Positions 1-8,606 are shown, counted from the first letter of the stretch. The stretch: DNA of 64,000 bases from Pseudomonas lundensis (GCF_002269125.1 NZ_NQKI01000017.1:33970-97969), one strand, 5' to 3'. Numbers and translations: made by a program. Notes: generated from the letters alone by a model not told the origin.

Positions 1-65
1 AGGGTGGCAAAGATGGCAAGCGCAACCATGATCTCCAGCAAGGTGAAGCCTTTTTCCGCCTTCAT
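1..65 (-). CDS. gspI: Type II secretion minor pseudopilin GspI (5' fragment)
   Basis: Only the first 21 or so codons lie in the window. They give a short basic leader (MKAEKG) followed by FTLLEIMVALAIF, the prepilin-peptidase site and hydrophobic helix of a type IV pilin-like protein. Cleavage would be after Gly6, and the conserved Glu5 of the mature protein is present. Position after gspG and gspH and the FTLLEIMVALAI motif point to GspI, the minor pseudopilin of the tip complex. Its start overlaps the gspH stop in an ATGA arrangement, so the two are translationally coupled. The rest of the gene, and probably gspJ-K-L-M, lies beyond the left edge. Confidence 0.8.
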   Translation of the reverse strand, partial: MKAEKGFTLLEIMVALAIFAT

Positions 66-544
66 GGCAGCGAGCCGTTGTCGTCAATGCGCGCGTCATT
101 CAGACCGTCGCTGACGATGCTGCGCCAGCGGACCGGCGGGCTGTCGAAGTGCAAATCAAAGGCGGTATTTTCATCGCTGCTCAGCCATACCACGTGGGGC
201 AACTGGGCGCTGTCGTTGAGGGGGTGATGCTGGCCTTCGAGGGTCAAGGCCAGTTGCACCCCTTGGGGCAGTTGCACGGCGGGTTGCAATGGCTGCCATT
301 GCTCCTGCGTGAACGCCATCAACTGGTAAGCCTTCGGCTCCAGCCGCAGCCCGAACTCAAGCCCTTCAAGGACGGCTTTTTCACGCAGGCCGTGCATCAA
401 ATTCAACAGCACGTCAGCCTCCTGGCGCGCCAGGCGTGCGGTGTTGTCGCCCTGACTGATGTGCACCATCGATGCCATCACGCCGATCAACACAATGACC
501 ACCATCATTTCGATCAAGGTAAAGCCTGCCGCCGCGCGCCGCAT
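62..544 (-). CDS. gspH: Type II secretion minor pseudopilin GspH
   Basis: A 160-residue prepilin-like protein. The N-terminus MRRAAAG-FTLIEMMVVIVLIGVMAS is a short basic leader, a Gly-Phe processing site, Glu5 and a hydrophobic helix. The remainder is a soluble domain of about 120 residues without cysteines, of the size expected for GspH. It is a predicted minor component of the pseudopilus that pushes substrates through the GspD secretin. It lies three bases after gspG and overlaps gspI, so it is inside one operon. The family assignment rests on position and length, since the globular domains of minor pseudopilins diverge quickly; the pseudopilin nature itself is clear. Confidence 0.85.
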   Translation of the reverse strand: MRRAAAGFTLIEMMVVIVLIGVMASMVHISQGDNTARLARQEADVLLNLMHGLREKAVLEGLEFGLRLEPKAYQLMAFTQEQWQPLQPAVQLPQGVQLALTLEGQHHPLNDSAQLPHVVWLSSDENTAFDLHFDSPPVRWRSIVSDGLNDARIDDNGSLP

Positions 545-547
545 GGC

Positions 548-988
548 TCACTCGCTCCAGTTACCAATGTCGGCTGCAAACCCTTCGCCGCCAGCGACGC
601 CATCAGCGCCCAAGGAGAAGAGGTCGTAACCGGCCGAATGGGTGCCGGGGTTGGCATATTGATAGGGCGTGCCCCAAGGGTCGAGTGGCAGACTTTTCAG
701 ATAACCCTGAGGGTTCCAGTTTTTGGCCAGCGGTGTTCCGGACGGGCGTGCGCTCAACGCTTCGAGGCCTTGCTGGGTGGAGGGGTAGTTGAAGGTGTCC
801 AGGCGGTACATTTCCAGCGCCGTGGAGATGGCCTGAATGTCTGTGCGTGCCGCCGTGACTTTGGCTTGATCCGGGCGGCTCATGAATTGCGGTACCACAA
901 TGGCGCCGAGCACGCCGATGATGACCACGACCACCATGATTTCGATCAGGGTGAAGCCGCGTTGAGTGGATTTGGAGGAGGCTTTCAT
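548..988 (-). CDS. gspG: Type II secretion major pseudopilin GspG
   Basis: A 146-residue major pseudopilin, the main building block of the T2SS pseudopilus. The leader ends in RG before FTLIEIMVVVVIIGVLGAIVVP, the strongly conserved N-terminal helix. The C-terminal part has the GspG signature: YRLDTFNYPSTQQGLEAL, then DPWGTPYQY, then a Gly/Asp-rich calcium-binding type loop (YDLFSLGADGVAGG). Length agrees with the family (about 140-150). It lies between gspF and gspH with gaps of only a few bases. Its product would be matured by a prepilin peptidase encoded elsewhere, probably PilD. Confidence 0.95.
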   Translation of the reverse strand: MKASSKSTQRGFTLIEIMVVVVIIGVLGAIVVPQFMSRPDQAKVTAARTDIQAISTALEMYRLDTFNYPSTQQGLEALSARPSGTPLAKNWNPQGYLKSLPLDPWGTPYQYANPGTHSAGYDLFSLGADGVAGGEGFAADIGNWSE

Positions 989-991
989 CAG

Positions 992-2203
992 TCAGTTCAC
1001 CAGTTGATTGAGGCTAAGAATGGGCAGCAAGATGGCCATGACGATCAATAAAACGACGCCGCCCATGAGCACCAGCATGATGGGCTCGAACAGGCTCACC
1101 ACCAGGGCGACGCGGGCGGCGAGGTTTTTCTCCTGTTGTTCGGCGGCCCGGGCCAGCATGTTGTCCAGCTCACCGGCACGTTCACCGCTGGCGATCAGGT
1201 GCAGCATCATGGGCGGGATATCCCCGCTGCGTTCCAGACCCCGGGCCAGGGTCCCGCCTTCACGCACCGAACGGGCGACCTCGTGCAGGCGTTGGCGGAT
1301 CGCCAGGTTGGCGATAACCGTGGCCGAGATTTCAAGCGCATCCACCAACGGCACGGCACTTTTGCCCAAGATCGACAAGGTACTGGCAAAGCGCGCCGCT
1401 TCCATTGCCCGCAGTACGCCGCCCACCACAGGCGCATTGAGCAGCAGCCCATGCCAGCGCACGGTCAGCCGGGGCTGGCGCAAGGCCCAGCGTGCGGCAC
1501 CCGCCCCCACGATCACGACGATCAGTAATAGCCAGCCGTAGCTGCGCAAGCCTGTGCTCAGGGCAATCATGGCCTGGGTGAGCACGGGCAGGGCCTGGCC
1601 GCTGTTGACGAAAATTTTCACGACATCCGGAACGACATAGCCCAGCAAAAATCCGACGATGGCCAGGGACGCGAACAACAAGATCATCGGGTACACCAGC
1701 GCCAGCTGGATCTTCTGGCGCGCGGCATGACGTGCTTCGGTGTAGTCGGCCAATTGTTCAAGCACGTGCCCCAAATGACCGCTGCGTTCACCCGCCGCGA
1801 CGGTGGTGCAGAACAGCTCGGGGAATGCACGGGGGAACCCCGACAGCGCGGTGGCCAGCGAATGGCCTTCCAGGACACGGCTGCGCACCGCTGCCAGCAA
1901 GCTGCCGACCTTGCGCTTGTCGGTTTGCGCAGCGACGGCCAGCAAGGCCTCTTCAAGGGGCAGGCCGGCATGAACCAGCGTCGACAATTGACGGGTCAAC
2001 AGGGCCAGACCGGGCACGCCCAGCCGCGTTCCGGCCTGCCCGAAACGCCCCGCCGTCCGGCCGCCGCGGGCCTCGCTCACCTGCAGCGGACGCAAGCCAC
2101 GTTCGCGCAAGCACTGCCGCGCATGCCGTGCACTGTCCGCGTGCTGCTGGCCCCGGCACGTGCGGCCATTGGCATCCTGCGCGTGATAGTCGAAAGCAGG
2201 CAT
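992..2203 (-). CDS. gspF: Type II secretion inner-membrane platform protein GspF
   Basis: A 403-residue polytopic inner-membrane protein. It has two repeated cytoplasmic GspF/PilC helical domains (about residues 65-190 and 270-390) and three membrane segments: near 170-195 (LALVYPMILLFASLAIVGFLLGYV), 215-240, and at the C-terminus (LVVSLFEPIMLVLMGGVVLLIVMAILLP). The motif LALLTRQLSTLVHAGLPLEEAL is typical of the first domain. GspF couples the GspE ATPase to pseudopilus assembly. The gene is separated from gspE by two bases and from gspG by three. Its length is normal for the family. Confidence 0.95.
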   Translation of the reverse strand: MPAFDYHAQDANGRTCRGQQHADSARHARQCLRERGLRPLQVSEARGGRTAGRFGQAGTRLGVPGLALLTRQLSTLVHAGLPLEEALLAVAAQTDKRKVGSLLAAVRSRVLEGHSLATALSGFPRAFPELFCTTVAAGERSGHLGHVLEQLADYTEARHAARQKIQLALVYPMILLFASLAIVGFLLGYVVPDVVKIFVNSGQALPVLTQAMIALSTGLRSYGWLLLIVVIVGAGAARWALRQPRLTVRWHGLLLNAPVVGGVLRAMEAARFASTLSILGKSAVPLVDALEISATVIANLAIRQRLHEVARSVREGGTLARGLERSGDIPPMMLHLIASGERAGELDNMLARAAEQQEKNLAARVALVVSLFEPIMLVLMGGVVLLIVMAILLPILSLNQLVN

Positions 2204-2205
2204 GC

Positions 2206-3678
2206 TCAGTCTTCCTGGGTGACGCGTAGCAGTTCATCAAGGCTGGTGAGGCCTTCGAGTACCCGCCGTTGACCATCCTGAAACAAGCTCAGCGAGCCCC
2301 CGCGCGCTTCGCGCGTTAACTGCGCCTCGCTGGCGCCCTGATGAATCAGGCCCGCCAACGCCGTGGTCACCCGCACTAACTCGTAAATCCCGATACGCCC
2401 CCGATACCCTTGTTGGCAATGGTCACAGCCATGAGCCCGATACAGGGTCACGGCCGCCTGCGGATCAAGCCCCAGCCGTGTACACACAGCCGGGTCGGCG
2501 GTGTACGGCACCTTGCATGCGGGGCACAAAGTGCGCAGCAGACGCTGGGCCAACACCCCGACCAGCGATGAGGCCAGCAAAAACGCATCGACGCCCATGT
2601 CGACCAGTCGGGTAACGGCCCCGATGGCGCTGTTGGTGTGCAGGGTCGATAACACGAGGTGCCCGGTCAGTGAGGCCTGTACGGCAATGTCGGCGGTTTC
2701 CCGGTCACGGATTTCGCCGACCATGACCACATCCGGGTCCTGACGCAAAATCGCCCGCAAGCCGCGAGCAAAGGTCATGTCGACCTTGGTGTTGACCGGC
2801 GTCTGGCCAATGCCCGGCACGTGATACTCCACAGGGTCTTCAACGGTCAGGATGTTGCGCGAAGCGTGATTGAGATGGCTCAGGGCGGCATACAGGCTGG
2901 TGGTTTTGCCCGAGCCGGTCGGCCCCGTCACCAGGAAAATCCCGTGGGGACGGGCCAGCACCTGCTCAAAGCAGGCAAGCGTATCGGCGGGCATGCCCAG
3001 GCATTGGAGGTCCAGTCGGCCCGCCTGTTTGTCGAGCAATCGCATCACGACCCGTTCGCCGTGGGACGAAGGCAAGGTCGAGACGCGTACATCCACTTCA
3101 TGACCGGCCAGGCGCAAACTGATACGGCCATCTTGCGGGACGCGCTTTTCAGCGATGTCCAGCCGGGCCATAACTTTGATGCGCGACACCAGTAAATTGG
3201 CCAGTTCACGCTTTGGCCTGAGCACTTCGCGCAGTTGACCATCAATGCGCATGCGCACCGACAGGTAATGTTCAAACGTTTCGAGGTGCACGTCGGAAGC
3301 TTTCTCACGCATGGCTTCGCGCAGCAACGCGTTGATCAGACGGATGATTGGGGCGTCCCCTTCCTGCTCCAGCAAGTCGGCAGTTTGCGGCACCTGTTCG
3401 GCCACGCTCATCAGGTCCAGCTCACTGTCCAGGCCAAGCGCGACTTGCTCGGCGGCGCTCTGACCTGCGCTGTAGGCACTGGCCAGCGCGGTATTGAACT
3501 CGGCGTCCGAAACCCGCTTGAGCACCAGCGCTGTGGCGACCTTGCGCCGCACTTCGGCCACTACGCTCAACGGGGTGTCACTGCGCATCAACAGTGTGGC
3601 CGGGGTGCTAGCCGCCTCCAGTACGACGCCAAAACGCCGCGCAAAACTGAACGGCAAACGTGGAGTGGATTCGCTCAT
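2206..3678 (-). CDS. gspE: Type II secretion ATPase GspE
   Basis: A 490-residue hexameric secretion ATPase of the PilB/GspE family. The N-terminal GspL-contacting domain covers about residues 1-110. The ATPase has Walker A GPTGSGKT at 252-259, an Asp box and Walker B (LRQDPDVVMVGEIRD), and the His box (LSTLHTNSAIGA). A four-cysteine zinc-binding element (CPAC ... CDHC) precedes the C-terminal domain, as in true GspE. It powers pseudopilus extension. The start overlaps the gspD stop by four bases. All catalytic elements are intact, so the machine looks functional. Length is typical. Confidence 0.96.
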   Translation of the reverse strand: MSESTPRLPFSFARRFGVVLEAASTPATLLMRSDTPLSVVAEVRRKVATALVLKRVSDAEFNTALASAYSAGQSAAEQVALGLDSELDLMSVAEQVPQTADLLEQEGDAPIIRLINALLREAMREKASDVHLETFEHYLSVRMRIDGQLREVLRPKRELANLLVSRIKVMARLDIAEKRVPQDGRISLRLAGHEVDVRVSTLPSSHGERVVMRLLDKQAGRLDLQCLGMPADTLACFEQVLARPHGIFLVTGPTGSGKTTSLYAALSHLNHASRNILTVEDPVEYHVPGIGQTPVNTKVDMTFARGLRAILRQDPDVVMVGEIRDRETADIAVQASLTGHLVLSTLHTNSAIGAVTRLVDMGVDAFLLASSLVGVLAQRLLRTLCPACKVPYTADPAVCTRLGLDPQAAVTLYRAHGCDHCQQGYRGRIGIYELVRVTTALAGLIHQGASEAQLTREARGGSLSLFQDGQRRVLEGLTSLDELLRVTQED

Positions 3679-5561
3679 GGCTGGGCAGGCGTCGACAGGT
3701 TGCCGTCAAACAGCTGTTGCGGATCGCGGGGCAGCAGCAACGTGTTGTTGGCTTTGGCTTCAGGCTGGCTGAGTGAGCGCAACGCGTCGTAGCTCTTTTG
3801 GCTCAGGCCGTGAATGTCTTCCTTGCTGCGCACGATGGTCGGGCGCAGGAAGACCATCAAATTGGTTTTAGTCTGGGTGTCTTTGTTCCAGCGAAACAGC
3901 GCCCCCAGATACGGGATGCTGCGCAAGAGCGGTACGCCGCTGACTTGGGTGCGCACACTGTCTTTAATCAGACCGCCGATCACGATGATTTCACCGTCCT
4001 CGGCCAGGATGGTGCTCTTGAGTTTCCGCTTGTTGGTGATCAGGTCGCTGGAACCTTCGAGCGAAGGGGCAAGCTCGGAACTCTCTTGCTCGACTTCCAG
4101 GCGCAATGAAGAACCGTCATTGATGTGCGGCTTGATCTTGAGGCTGATGCCGATGTCTTGACGGGTGAAGTTGGTGACCGGGGTTTGCGAACCCTCGCTG
4201 GGCGGAACGTAGCTGCTGGTCTTGAAGGGTACGTTTTGCCCGACCAGAATTTCGGCTTCCTGATTGTCCAGGGTAAGCAGGCTCGGGGTGGACAACACAT
4301 TGTTGTTGGCATCGCTGGCCAGTGCAGAAATCAAGGCATTAAACCGATCGCTGCCGATCTGCAAGACCGCCCCTTCAGGCAACTGCGCGTTGCTATCGGA
4401 GAGTTGGCCGATTTGAATATTGGTCCCCGGGAAGGTGATCGCGCCTTGACCAGCGCCGGTGTTCACGCCCCATTGCACGCCAAGGGTTTTGGTAATGTCG
4501 CCAGAGATTTCAACAATGGCGGCATGGATCAAGACCTGTGAGCGAGGCTGATCGAGCTGTTTGACGATGGCCTCCAGCGAACGCACCTGTGCCGGGTCGG
4601 CCATGATGACCAGTGCGTTCTGGCTGATATCAGCCGCCACCATTGCTTCGCGTTGAGTCACAGCGGGTGTCGCGCCCCCCAGCGGAGCATTTTGCTGTAC
4701 GCCCTGCCCGACAGCCGCCAACACCTCGGCCAGCTGTTTCGCATCGCTGTGACGCAGACGAATCACGCGTGCATTTTCTTGCTTGATTGTGGCGGGCTTA
4801 TCCAGCGAGTGGGCCAGGGTATTCAAGCGCATGCGCACCGGCTCCGTGCCGATAATCACCAGACGATTGGAACTGCTGTCAGCAATCACTTGACCGCCAC
4901 CGGTGTTCTTTTTGTCGAGGGTTTTCTCGATCACGCCCGCAATGTCGCTGGCCAGGCCATGGCGCAGCTCAATAACCGAATGCCCGAACTGCCCGCCGGC
5001 GTCCAGTTGTCTGGCCAACTGGGCAATACGCTCGATATTGCTCGCCGTGTCAGTGACGATCAGCGCATTGGCTGATGTCGAAGGCCCGACATAGCCATTG
5101 TTAGACACAAGTGGCCGCAGCAACCCGGACAAATCGGCGGCGACGCTGGTGTTCAATTCAATGACTTGGGTAACAAATTCCTCATTCAGCGCTTGCCGGG
5201 TGTCGGCAGTGCTGGCCCGGGTTTTGGCGTCAGCTGCCGGAATTATCAATAAACGCTCACCCTGATCGACCACGGCAAAGCCTTGGGCCTCCAGCACCGC
5301 GTAGAACAAGTTGCGCACGCCTTCACGATTGAGTGGCTGATCAGAGATCACAGTAATGCGCCCCTGGACACGCGGGTCGAGCACAACCGTAGCGCCCAGC
5401 ACACTGGACATTTGCTGTACCACATCGCGTAACTCGGCGTCTTTCATCGCCAGTTGCCACGATTGCTCTTGAGCGAGCGTCGAGCTTGCGAAAAAAAGCG
5501 CGGTGCAAAGCGTGCTACGCAGTAAGAAGCGGCCGATGCCGAACCTGTCTGGCCTGTTCAT
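3675..5561 (-). CDS. gspD: Type II secretion outer-membrane secretin GspD
   Basis: A 628-residue secretin, the outer-membrane channel of the T2SS. An N-terminal signal peptide ends near STLAQEQS. An N0 domain (WQLAMKDAELRDVVQQM, VQGRITVISDQPL) is followed by three N1-N3 KH-like repeats (FVTQVIELNTSVAADLSGLLRPLVS..., HSVIELRHGLASDIAGVIE..., ARVIRLRHSDAKQLAEVLA...). The secretin core follows, with DNNVLSTPSLLTLDNQEAEILVGQ-type sequence and the C-terminal VPLLRSIPYLGALFR motif. A short S-domain-like tail follows. It starts nine bases after gspC. No pilotin gene is visible nearby. Confidence 0.95.
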   Translation of the reverse strand: MNRPDRFGIGRFLLRSTLCTALFFASSTLAQEQSWQLAMKDAELRDVVQQMSSVLGATVVLDPRVQGRITVISDQPLNREGVRNLFYAVLEAQGFAVVDQGERLLIIPAADAKTRASTADTRQALNEEFVTQVIELNTSVAADLSGLLRPLVSNNGYVGPSTSANALIVTDTASNIERIAQLARQLDAGGQFGHSVIELRHGLASDIAGVIEKTLDKKNTGGGQVIADSSSNRLVIIGTEPVRMRLNTLAHSLDKPATIKQENARVIRLRHSDAKQLAEVLAAVGQGVQQNAPLGGATPAVTQREAMVAADISQNALVIMADPAQVRSLEAIVKQLDQPRSQVLIHAAIVEISGDITKTLGVQWGVNTGAGQGAITFPGTNIQIGQLSDSNAQLPEGAVLQIGSDRFNALISALASDANNNVLSTPSLLTLDNQEAEILVGQNVPFKTSSYVPPSEGSQTPVTNFTRQDIGISLKIKPHINDGSSLRLEVEQESSELAPSLEGSSDLITNKRKLKSTILAEDGEIIVIGGLIKDSVRTQVSGVPLLRSIPYLGALFRWNKDTQTKTNLMVFLRPTIVRSKEDIHGLSQKSYDALRSLSQPEAKANNTLLLPRDPQQLFDGNLSTPAQP

Positions 5562-5570
5562 GGTGAGTCT

Positions 5571-6137
5571 CTAAGGTTGTTCGGCAACGGGCCGCAAATA
5601 AGTGGAAGCGGGCTGCGCCTTGGGGGCATCAGCACGTGTGACCGGCAGCAGGTACTGCCCGGCGGATTCGAGAACCAGGCTTTCTTCCCGGCCATTGCGC
5701 CAAAGCACCACGCGGGACACTTCAATACGGCGTAAAACACTGCCGCCCGGCAAGCGTTCGCCCACCCCGTAGAAACGAGCCTCGTTGGCACCCGCCAATA
5801 GCGCACGGGACTGTCCCTCGCTGGAAACCAGGCTCGCGCGCAGCGTCAGGGCCTCGGCGCTACGCACAGCTGCGCCTTGTGGTGCAAAGCCCAGTACCGT
5901 CGCGATGGCATCCGGGCTGAACGCAACCGGTGTCAAAGGGGCGGCGGCTTCAAGAGGTTTCAAAACGATCAGGTCGGGTAATGACATGCGATACGACCAC
6001 TCTTGCCAGAGATGCCAGCCTCCCGCACTCAAAGGCAACGCCACCAGACAAGCCCTCAGGACCAGCCGAAAGGAACGGGTAAAAACGAATGCTGAACTAC
6101 CCAACGTTGACCGTCCGCATGCTGTATGAGCTGTCAT
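5571..6137 (-). CDS. gspC: Type II secretion inner-membrane protein GspC, short form without PDZ domain
   Basis: A 188-residue protein at the GspC position, directly before gspD. A short basic cytoplasmic N-terminus leads into one membrane segment (about residues 26-48). The periplasmic part contains a homology-region domain (about 80-165) with the expected pattern LRASLVSSEGQSRALL, ARFYGVGERLPGGSVLRRIEVSRVVLWRNGREESL. GspC links the inner-membrane platform to the secretin N0 domain. The protein stops soon after the HR domain and has no PDZ or coiled-coil module. Known GspC/XcpP proteins are usually about 230-300 residues. The family assignment comes from the HR pattern and context. Confidence 0.85.
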   Translation of the reverse strand: MTAHTACGRSTLGSSAFVFTRSFRLVLRACLVALPLSAGGWHLWQEWSYRMSLPDLIVLKPLEAAAPLTPVAFSPDAIATVLGFAPQGAAVRSAEALTLRASLVSSEGQSRALLAGANEARFYGVGERLPGGSVLRRIEVSRVVLWRNGREESLVLESAGQYLLPVTRADAPKAQPASTYLRPVAEQP

Positions 6138-6161
6138 TGATGTGTCGACACGTGGAAAGGC

Positions 6162-6674
6162 TTAGGAAAACATGCCCTTGAGAATCAATTTGCCAGCAAG
6201 TTGATGCTTGATGACCGCCGCGACATGCACGACCAGCAGCAGCGCCAATACGCAACAGCCCCAGGCATGAGAAAAGGAAAACCATCCACGTAGTTGCAGG
6301 TCTGTTATTACGGCAGGCAGGTAAAACAGGCCGAATATATCGATCTCGCGATTCCTCATCAGAAATCCCGAGACGATGACGACGCAGGTCGTTAAATACA
6401 TCAGGTTGTGAACAAGAAACGCCGCATAACGCATGGCATCTCCTGATCTGAAAACATCGGCGTACCCTTGACCGAACGATAAATACATTCGAAAAAAGAA
6501 CACAGGAGCAAACAGGGTGGCCAACGCGACATTAAAAGTACTGATGGCACCTTTAACGTCTACGGAACGGGATATCAACGCCGCGTAATACCCCGACGAC
6601 ATCAACCACGCACTAATAATCATCGAAATAGCATGTAACCATTTCTGTAAATATGAATACGTCGAATGATTCAC
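6162..6674 (-). CDS. Cytochrome b561-like membrane protein (altered haem-ligand set)
   Basis: A 170-residue four-helix membrane protein of the bacterial cytochrome b561/CybB family. The start is GTG with a GAGG ribosome site nine bases upstream. Compared by eye with E. coli CybB, the helix-1 histidine (His14, in WLHAIS) and the two helix-4 histidines 14 residues apart (His136 and His150) are kept. The helix-2 ligand position, 15 residues before the conserved Arg62, is Asn48 instead of His. His89 and His157 are further candidates. The gene ends 24 bases before gspC and follows the LPMO gene, so it may carry electrons connected with LPMO chemistry. That link is inference. Haem content cannot be read from sequence. 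Confidence 0.8.
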   Translation of the reverse strand: MNHSTYSYLQKWLHAISMIISAWLMSSGYYAALISRSVDVKGAISTFNVALATLFAPVFFFRMYLSFGQGYADVFRSGDAMRYAAFLVHNLMYLTTCVVIVSGFLMRNREIDIFGLFYLPAVITDLQLRGWFSFSHAWGCCVLALLLVVHVAAVIKHQLAGKLILKGMFS

Positions 6675-6733
6675 GGCGTCAGCCTCGAAAATTTAAAAAA
6701 ATTCTCGCTCTCTTTCATCTTAATCGCGAACAA

Positions 6734-6769
6734 GAAGACTAGGCCGTCTTGTAAAACGGCCCGGTCTTC
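6734..6769 (-). terminator. Hairpin downstream of the LPMO gene
   Basis: Two stacked stems (GAAGAC/GTCTTC and GGCCGT/ACGGCC) separated by a two-base internal loop lie just after the LPMO stop codon. The U-rich tail on the minus strand is weak, so termination is probable, not certain. It would separate the LPMO transcript from the b561-gsp operon. Confidence 0.5.
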
Positions 6770-6776
6770 AACAGCT

Positions 6777-8261
6777 TTACTTCAGTTCCGTCCAGGCATC
6801 AGCCCAATTCGATCCGACACCCGGCTCAAAGCCATTGGCCGTCTTCGAATACTGAGAGCAGTACCCGGAGAAAGGGAAAGGCTTGCACTCGTAGACCTTA
6901 TTGGTTTGTGGATGCAACACTTTAATCCCTGCCTTGTAGTCCTTCATACCTTCAGGGAATACAGCATCGAAGTCGTGCTCGGCGCCATCGCCCGTCAGGT
7001 TAAGGGACTTGGCTTCCTGGAAGTTTTCACGACCGTCCTGGCTGCTGGCAATCAACTTCAAGGTATGCACGCCCGGTGCGCTAATCACAGGGACAATGAC
7101 TTGTTCGGTGGATGCATTCAGGGTCTGTTTGACGGTGCCGACGGACTTGTTGTTGGCATCGTAAACGGTGGCATCAACGTTGATGTCCTTGTTGGTCATC
7201 AATGTGAAGCCTACATTGCCTTTGCCTTTTTCCAGCGCATACTCCGGTTTAACGTCATGCACATGCATGTACGCAGCAGGGTCCGGAACCATGGTGGTCA
7301 GCATTTGATAGCTGGTCACGCCCGTTTCCGGTTTAACGTAGAAGATGTTGGTGCCCTTGATCGGTTCAATGTTGCCTTCAGCATTACGAATGCCTGCACG
7401 CACCGATTTGTCAGCCGCATTGATTGCCTGAGCCAATTTGAGCGACCAGTTTTGCGGCTTGCCTTCTTCAACCGAATCGATGCCTACCGAGAAACTGTAC
7501 TCAGCGCTTTCGGAGCTCCCGGTAAACGCACGAGCCTTGACCGAATCACCTGGCAACAGTGCCTGGGTTGGGGCCAGCTCACTGACACGCTTCCAGCCAT
7601 CAGGGTCGGGCTCGTGCTCGGCTTCGGCCGTGACATTCACGTCAACAACGTCGTAGAACGATGCGCCGGTGTCATCAACTGTCCAGGCACCCAAGATGAT
7701 GTGATGGCCGCTACGATCGCCCGGAATGGTGCACGCGTGCTTCTGCTTGATCTGACCATTGCCACCCGCCGCACCTTCGATCGGCACAGCGCCGCCGCCC
7801 TCTACGCTGCAGAACGGCGTCAGCTCGAAGGCATCACGGGTCAGCGGCAGGTTGGGGTTCCAGCCGGTTTTGGTAATGAAGTATTCCCACTTGGTGGTTT
7901 TGTGGGCCGCTGTGAAAAACCAGCTGAACTCGGTATTGCGGTTGCTGATTTCGGTCAAATGCCAGCGATCCGGGGACTGGGCATCCATCGCTGCAAACAT
8001 GGTGTTTTCGCCACTGGCAATCTTGCCATCAGCCGGGCCCAATGCCGGAAAGCCTTTAGGCGCTTCGCCAACGGTTTGAGGCTCATATTCGGCGGGGCCG
8101 CAGTTTGCATTCAGCTTTTGCTTGCAGGCGTAAGCGCGGGAAGGCGGGCTGTCCATATAGCCATGCGCCGCTACTTGCTGCGATGCAAACATCGCCGCCA
8201 TCAGCGTTAACGAAGAAACGCAGCCGGTCAACGTCAAAGACCTGGAGCGTGAAGACGTCAT
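6777..8261 (-). CDS. Secreted AA10 lytic polysaccharide monooxygenase, GbpA/CbpD type
   Basis: Copper-dependent oxidase acting on chitin or cellulose. The ATG preceded by a GAGGGG ribosome site is chosen, giving 494 residues; an upstream in-frame start would add 18 residues ahead of the signal peptide. A Sec signal peptide ends in QQVAA, so the mature protein begins with His33 (HGYMDSPPSR), which with His120 (FTAAHKTT) forms the histidine brace. Phe202 (ASFYDVVDV) is the likely axial residue. Middle domains resemble GbpA domains 2 and 3. The last 50 residues, with CKPFPFSGYC and GSNWADAW, look like a CBM73 chitin-binding module. CbpD of P. aeruginosa is a known T2SS substrate, and the T2SS operon lies directly downstream. 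Confidence 0.93.
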   Translation of the reverse strand: MTSSRSRSLTLTGCVSSLTLMAAMFASQQVAAHGYMDSPPSRAYACKQKLNANCGPAEYEPQTVGEAPKGFPALGPADGKIASGENTMFAAMDAQSPDRWHLTEISNRNTEFSWFFTAAHKTTKWEYFITKTGWNPNLPLTRDAFELTPFCSVEGGGAVPIEGAAGGNGQIKQKHACTIPGDRSGHHIILGAWTVDDTGASFYDVVDVNVTAEAEHEPDPDGWKRVSELAPTQALLPGDSVKARAFTGSSESAEYSFSVGIDSVEEGKPQNWSLKLAQAINAADKSVRAGIRNAEGNIEPIKGTNIFYVKPETGVTSYQMLTTMVPDPAAYMHVHDVKPEYALEKGKGNVGFTLMTNKDINVDATVYDANNKSVGTVKQTLNASTEQVIVPVISAPGVHTLKLIASSQDGRENFQEAKSLNLTGDGAEHDFDAVFPEGMKDYKAGIKVLHPQTNKVYECKPFPFSGYCSQYSKTANGFEPGVGSNWADAWTELK

Positions 8262-8606
8262 ATTAAATCCCCTCTTAATTTTTATTAAGACAAAAAATGG
8301 CGCGCATATATTCAATGCACGACCACGAATAACTCAACACGATGAACATTTAACGCTCAAAACCAAAACTACATAACACAAAGAAAATCCCTTCAATATT
8401 TTCCTTAATTGCAGTTTAAGTTCAGTCAACACCTACCCGAGAGGTGGGAGATTTTACCGTCTTACAACGATTAATCTGTAAGCGGTCACGCTATTTCAAG
8501 TAGGAAAAGTCTTAGGCTTTGAAGTTTTTAATCCATGACTTTAATGCAATCAGCGCTATTTATATGTACGCCCACATCGGCACTGCATTCCAAAGTCACC
8601 ACTAAC
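8262..8606. other. AT-rich intergenic region upstream of the LPMO gene
   Basis: About 345 bases without a credible gene, clearly more AT-rich than the flanking coding DNA. It should hold the LPMO promoter on the minus strand. No convincing -35/-10 pair, operator or RNA element could be picked out by eye. Confidence 0.5.

Noticed and set aside
6666..8210. Long 514-codon plus-strand open frame opposite the LPMO gene
   Set aside because: It is antisense to a protein with signal peptide, catalytic residues and conserved domains. Its translation is rich in His, Arg and Gln with no recognisable domain, as expected from the complementary strand of a GC-rich gene.
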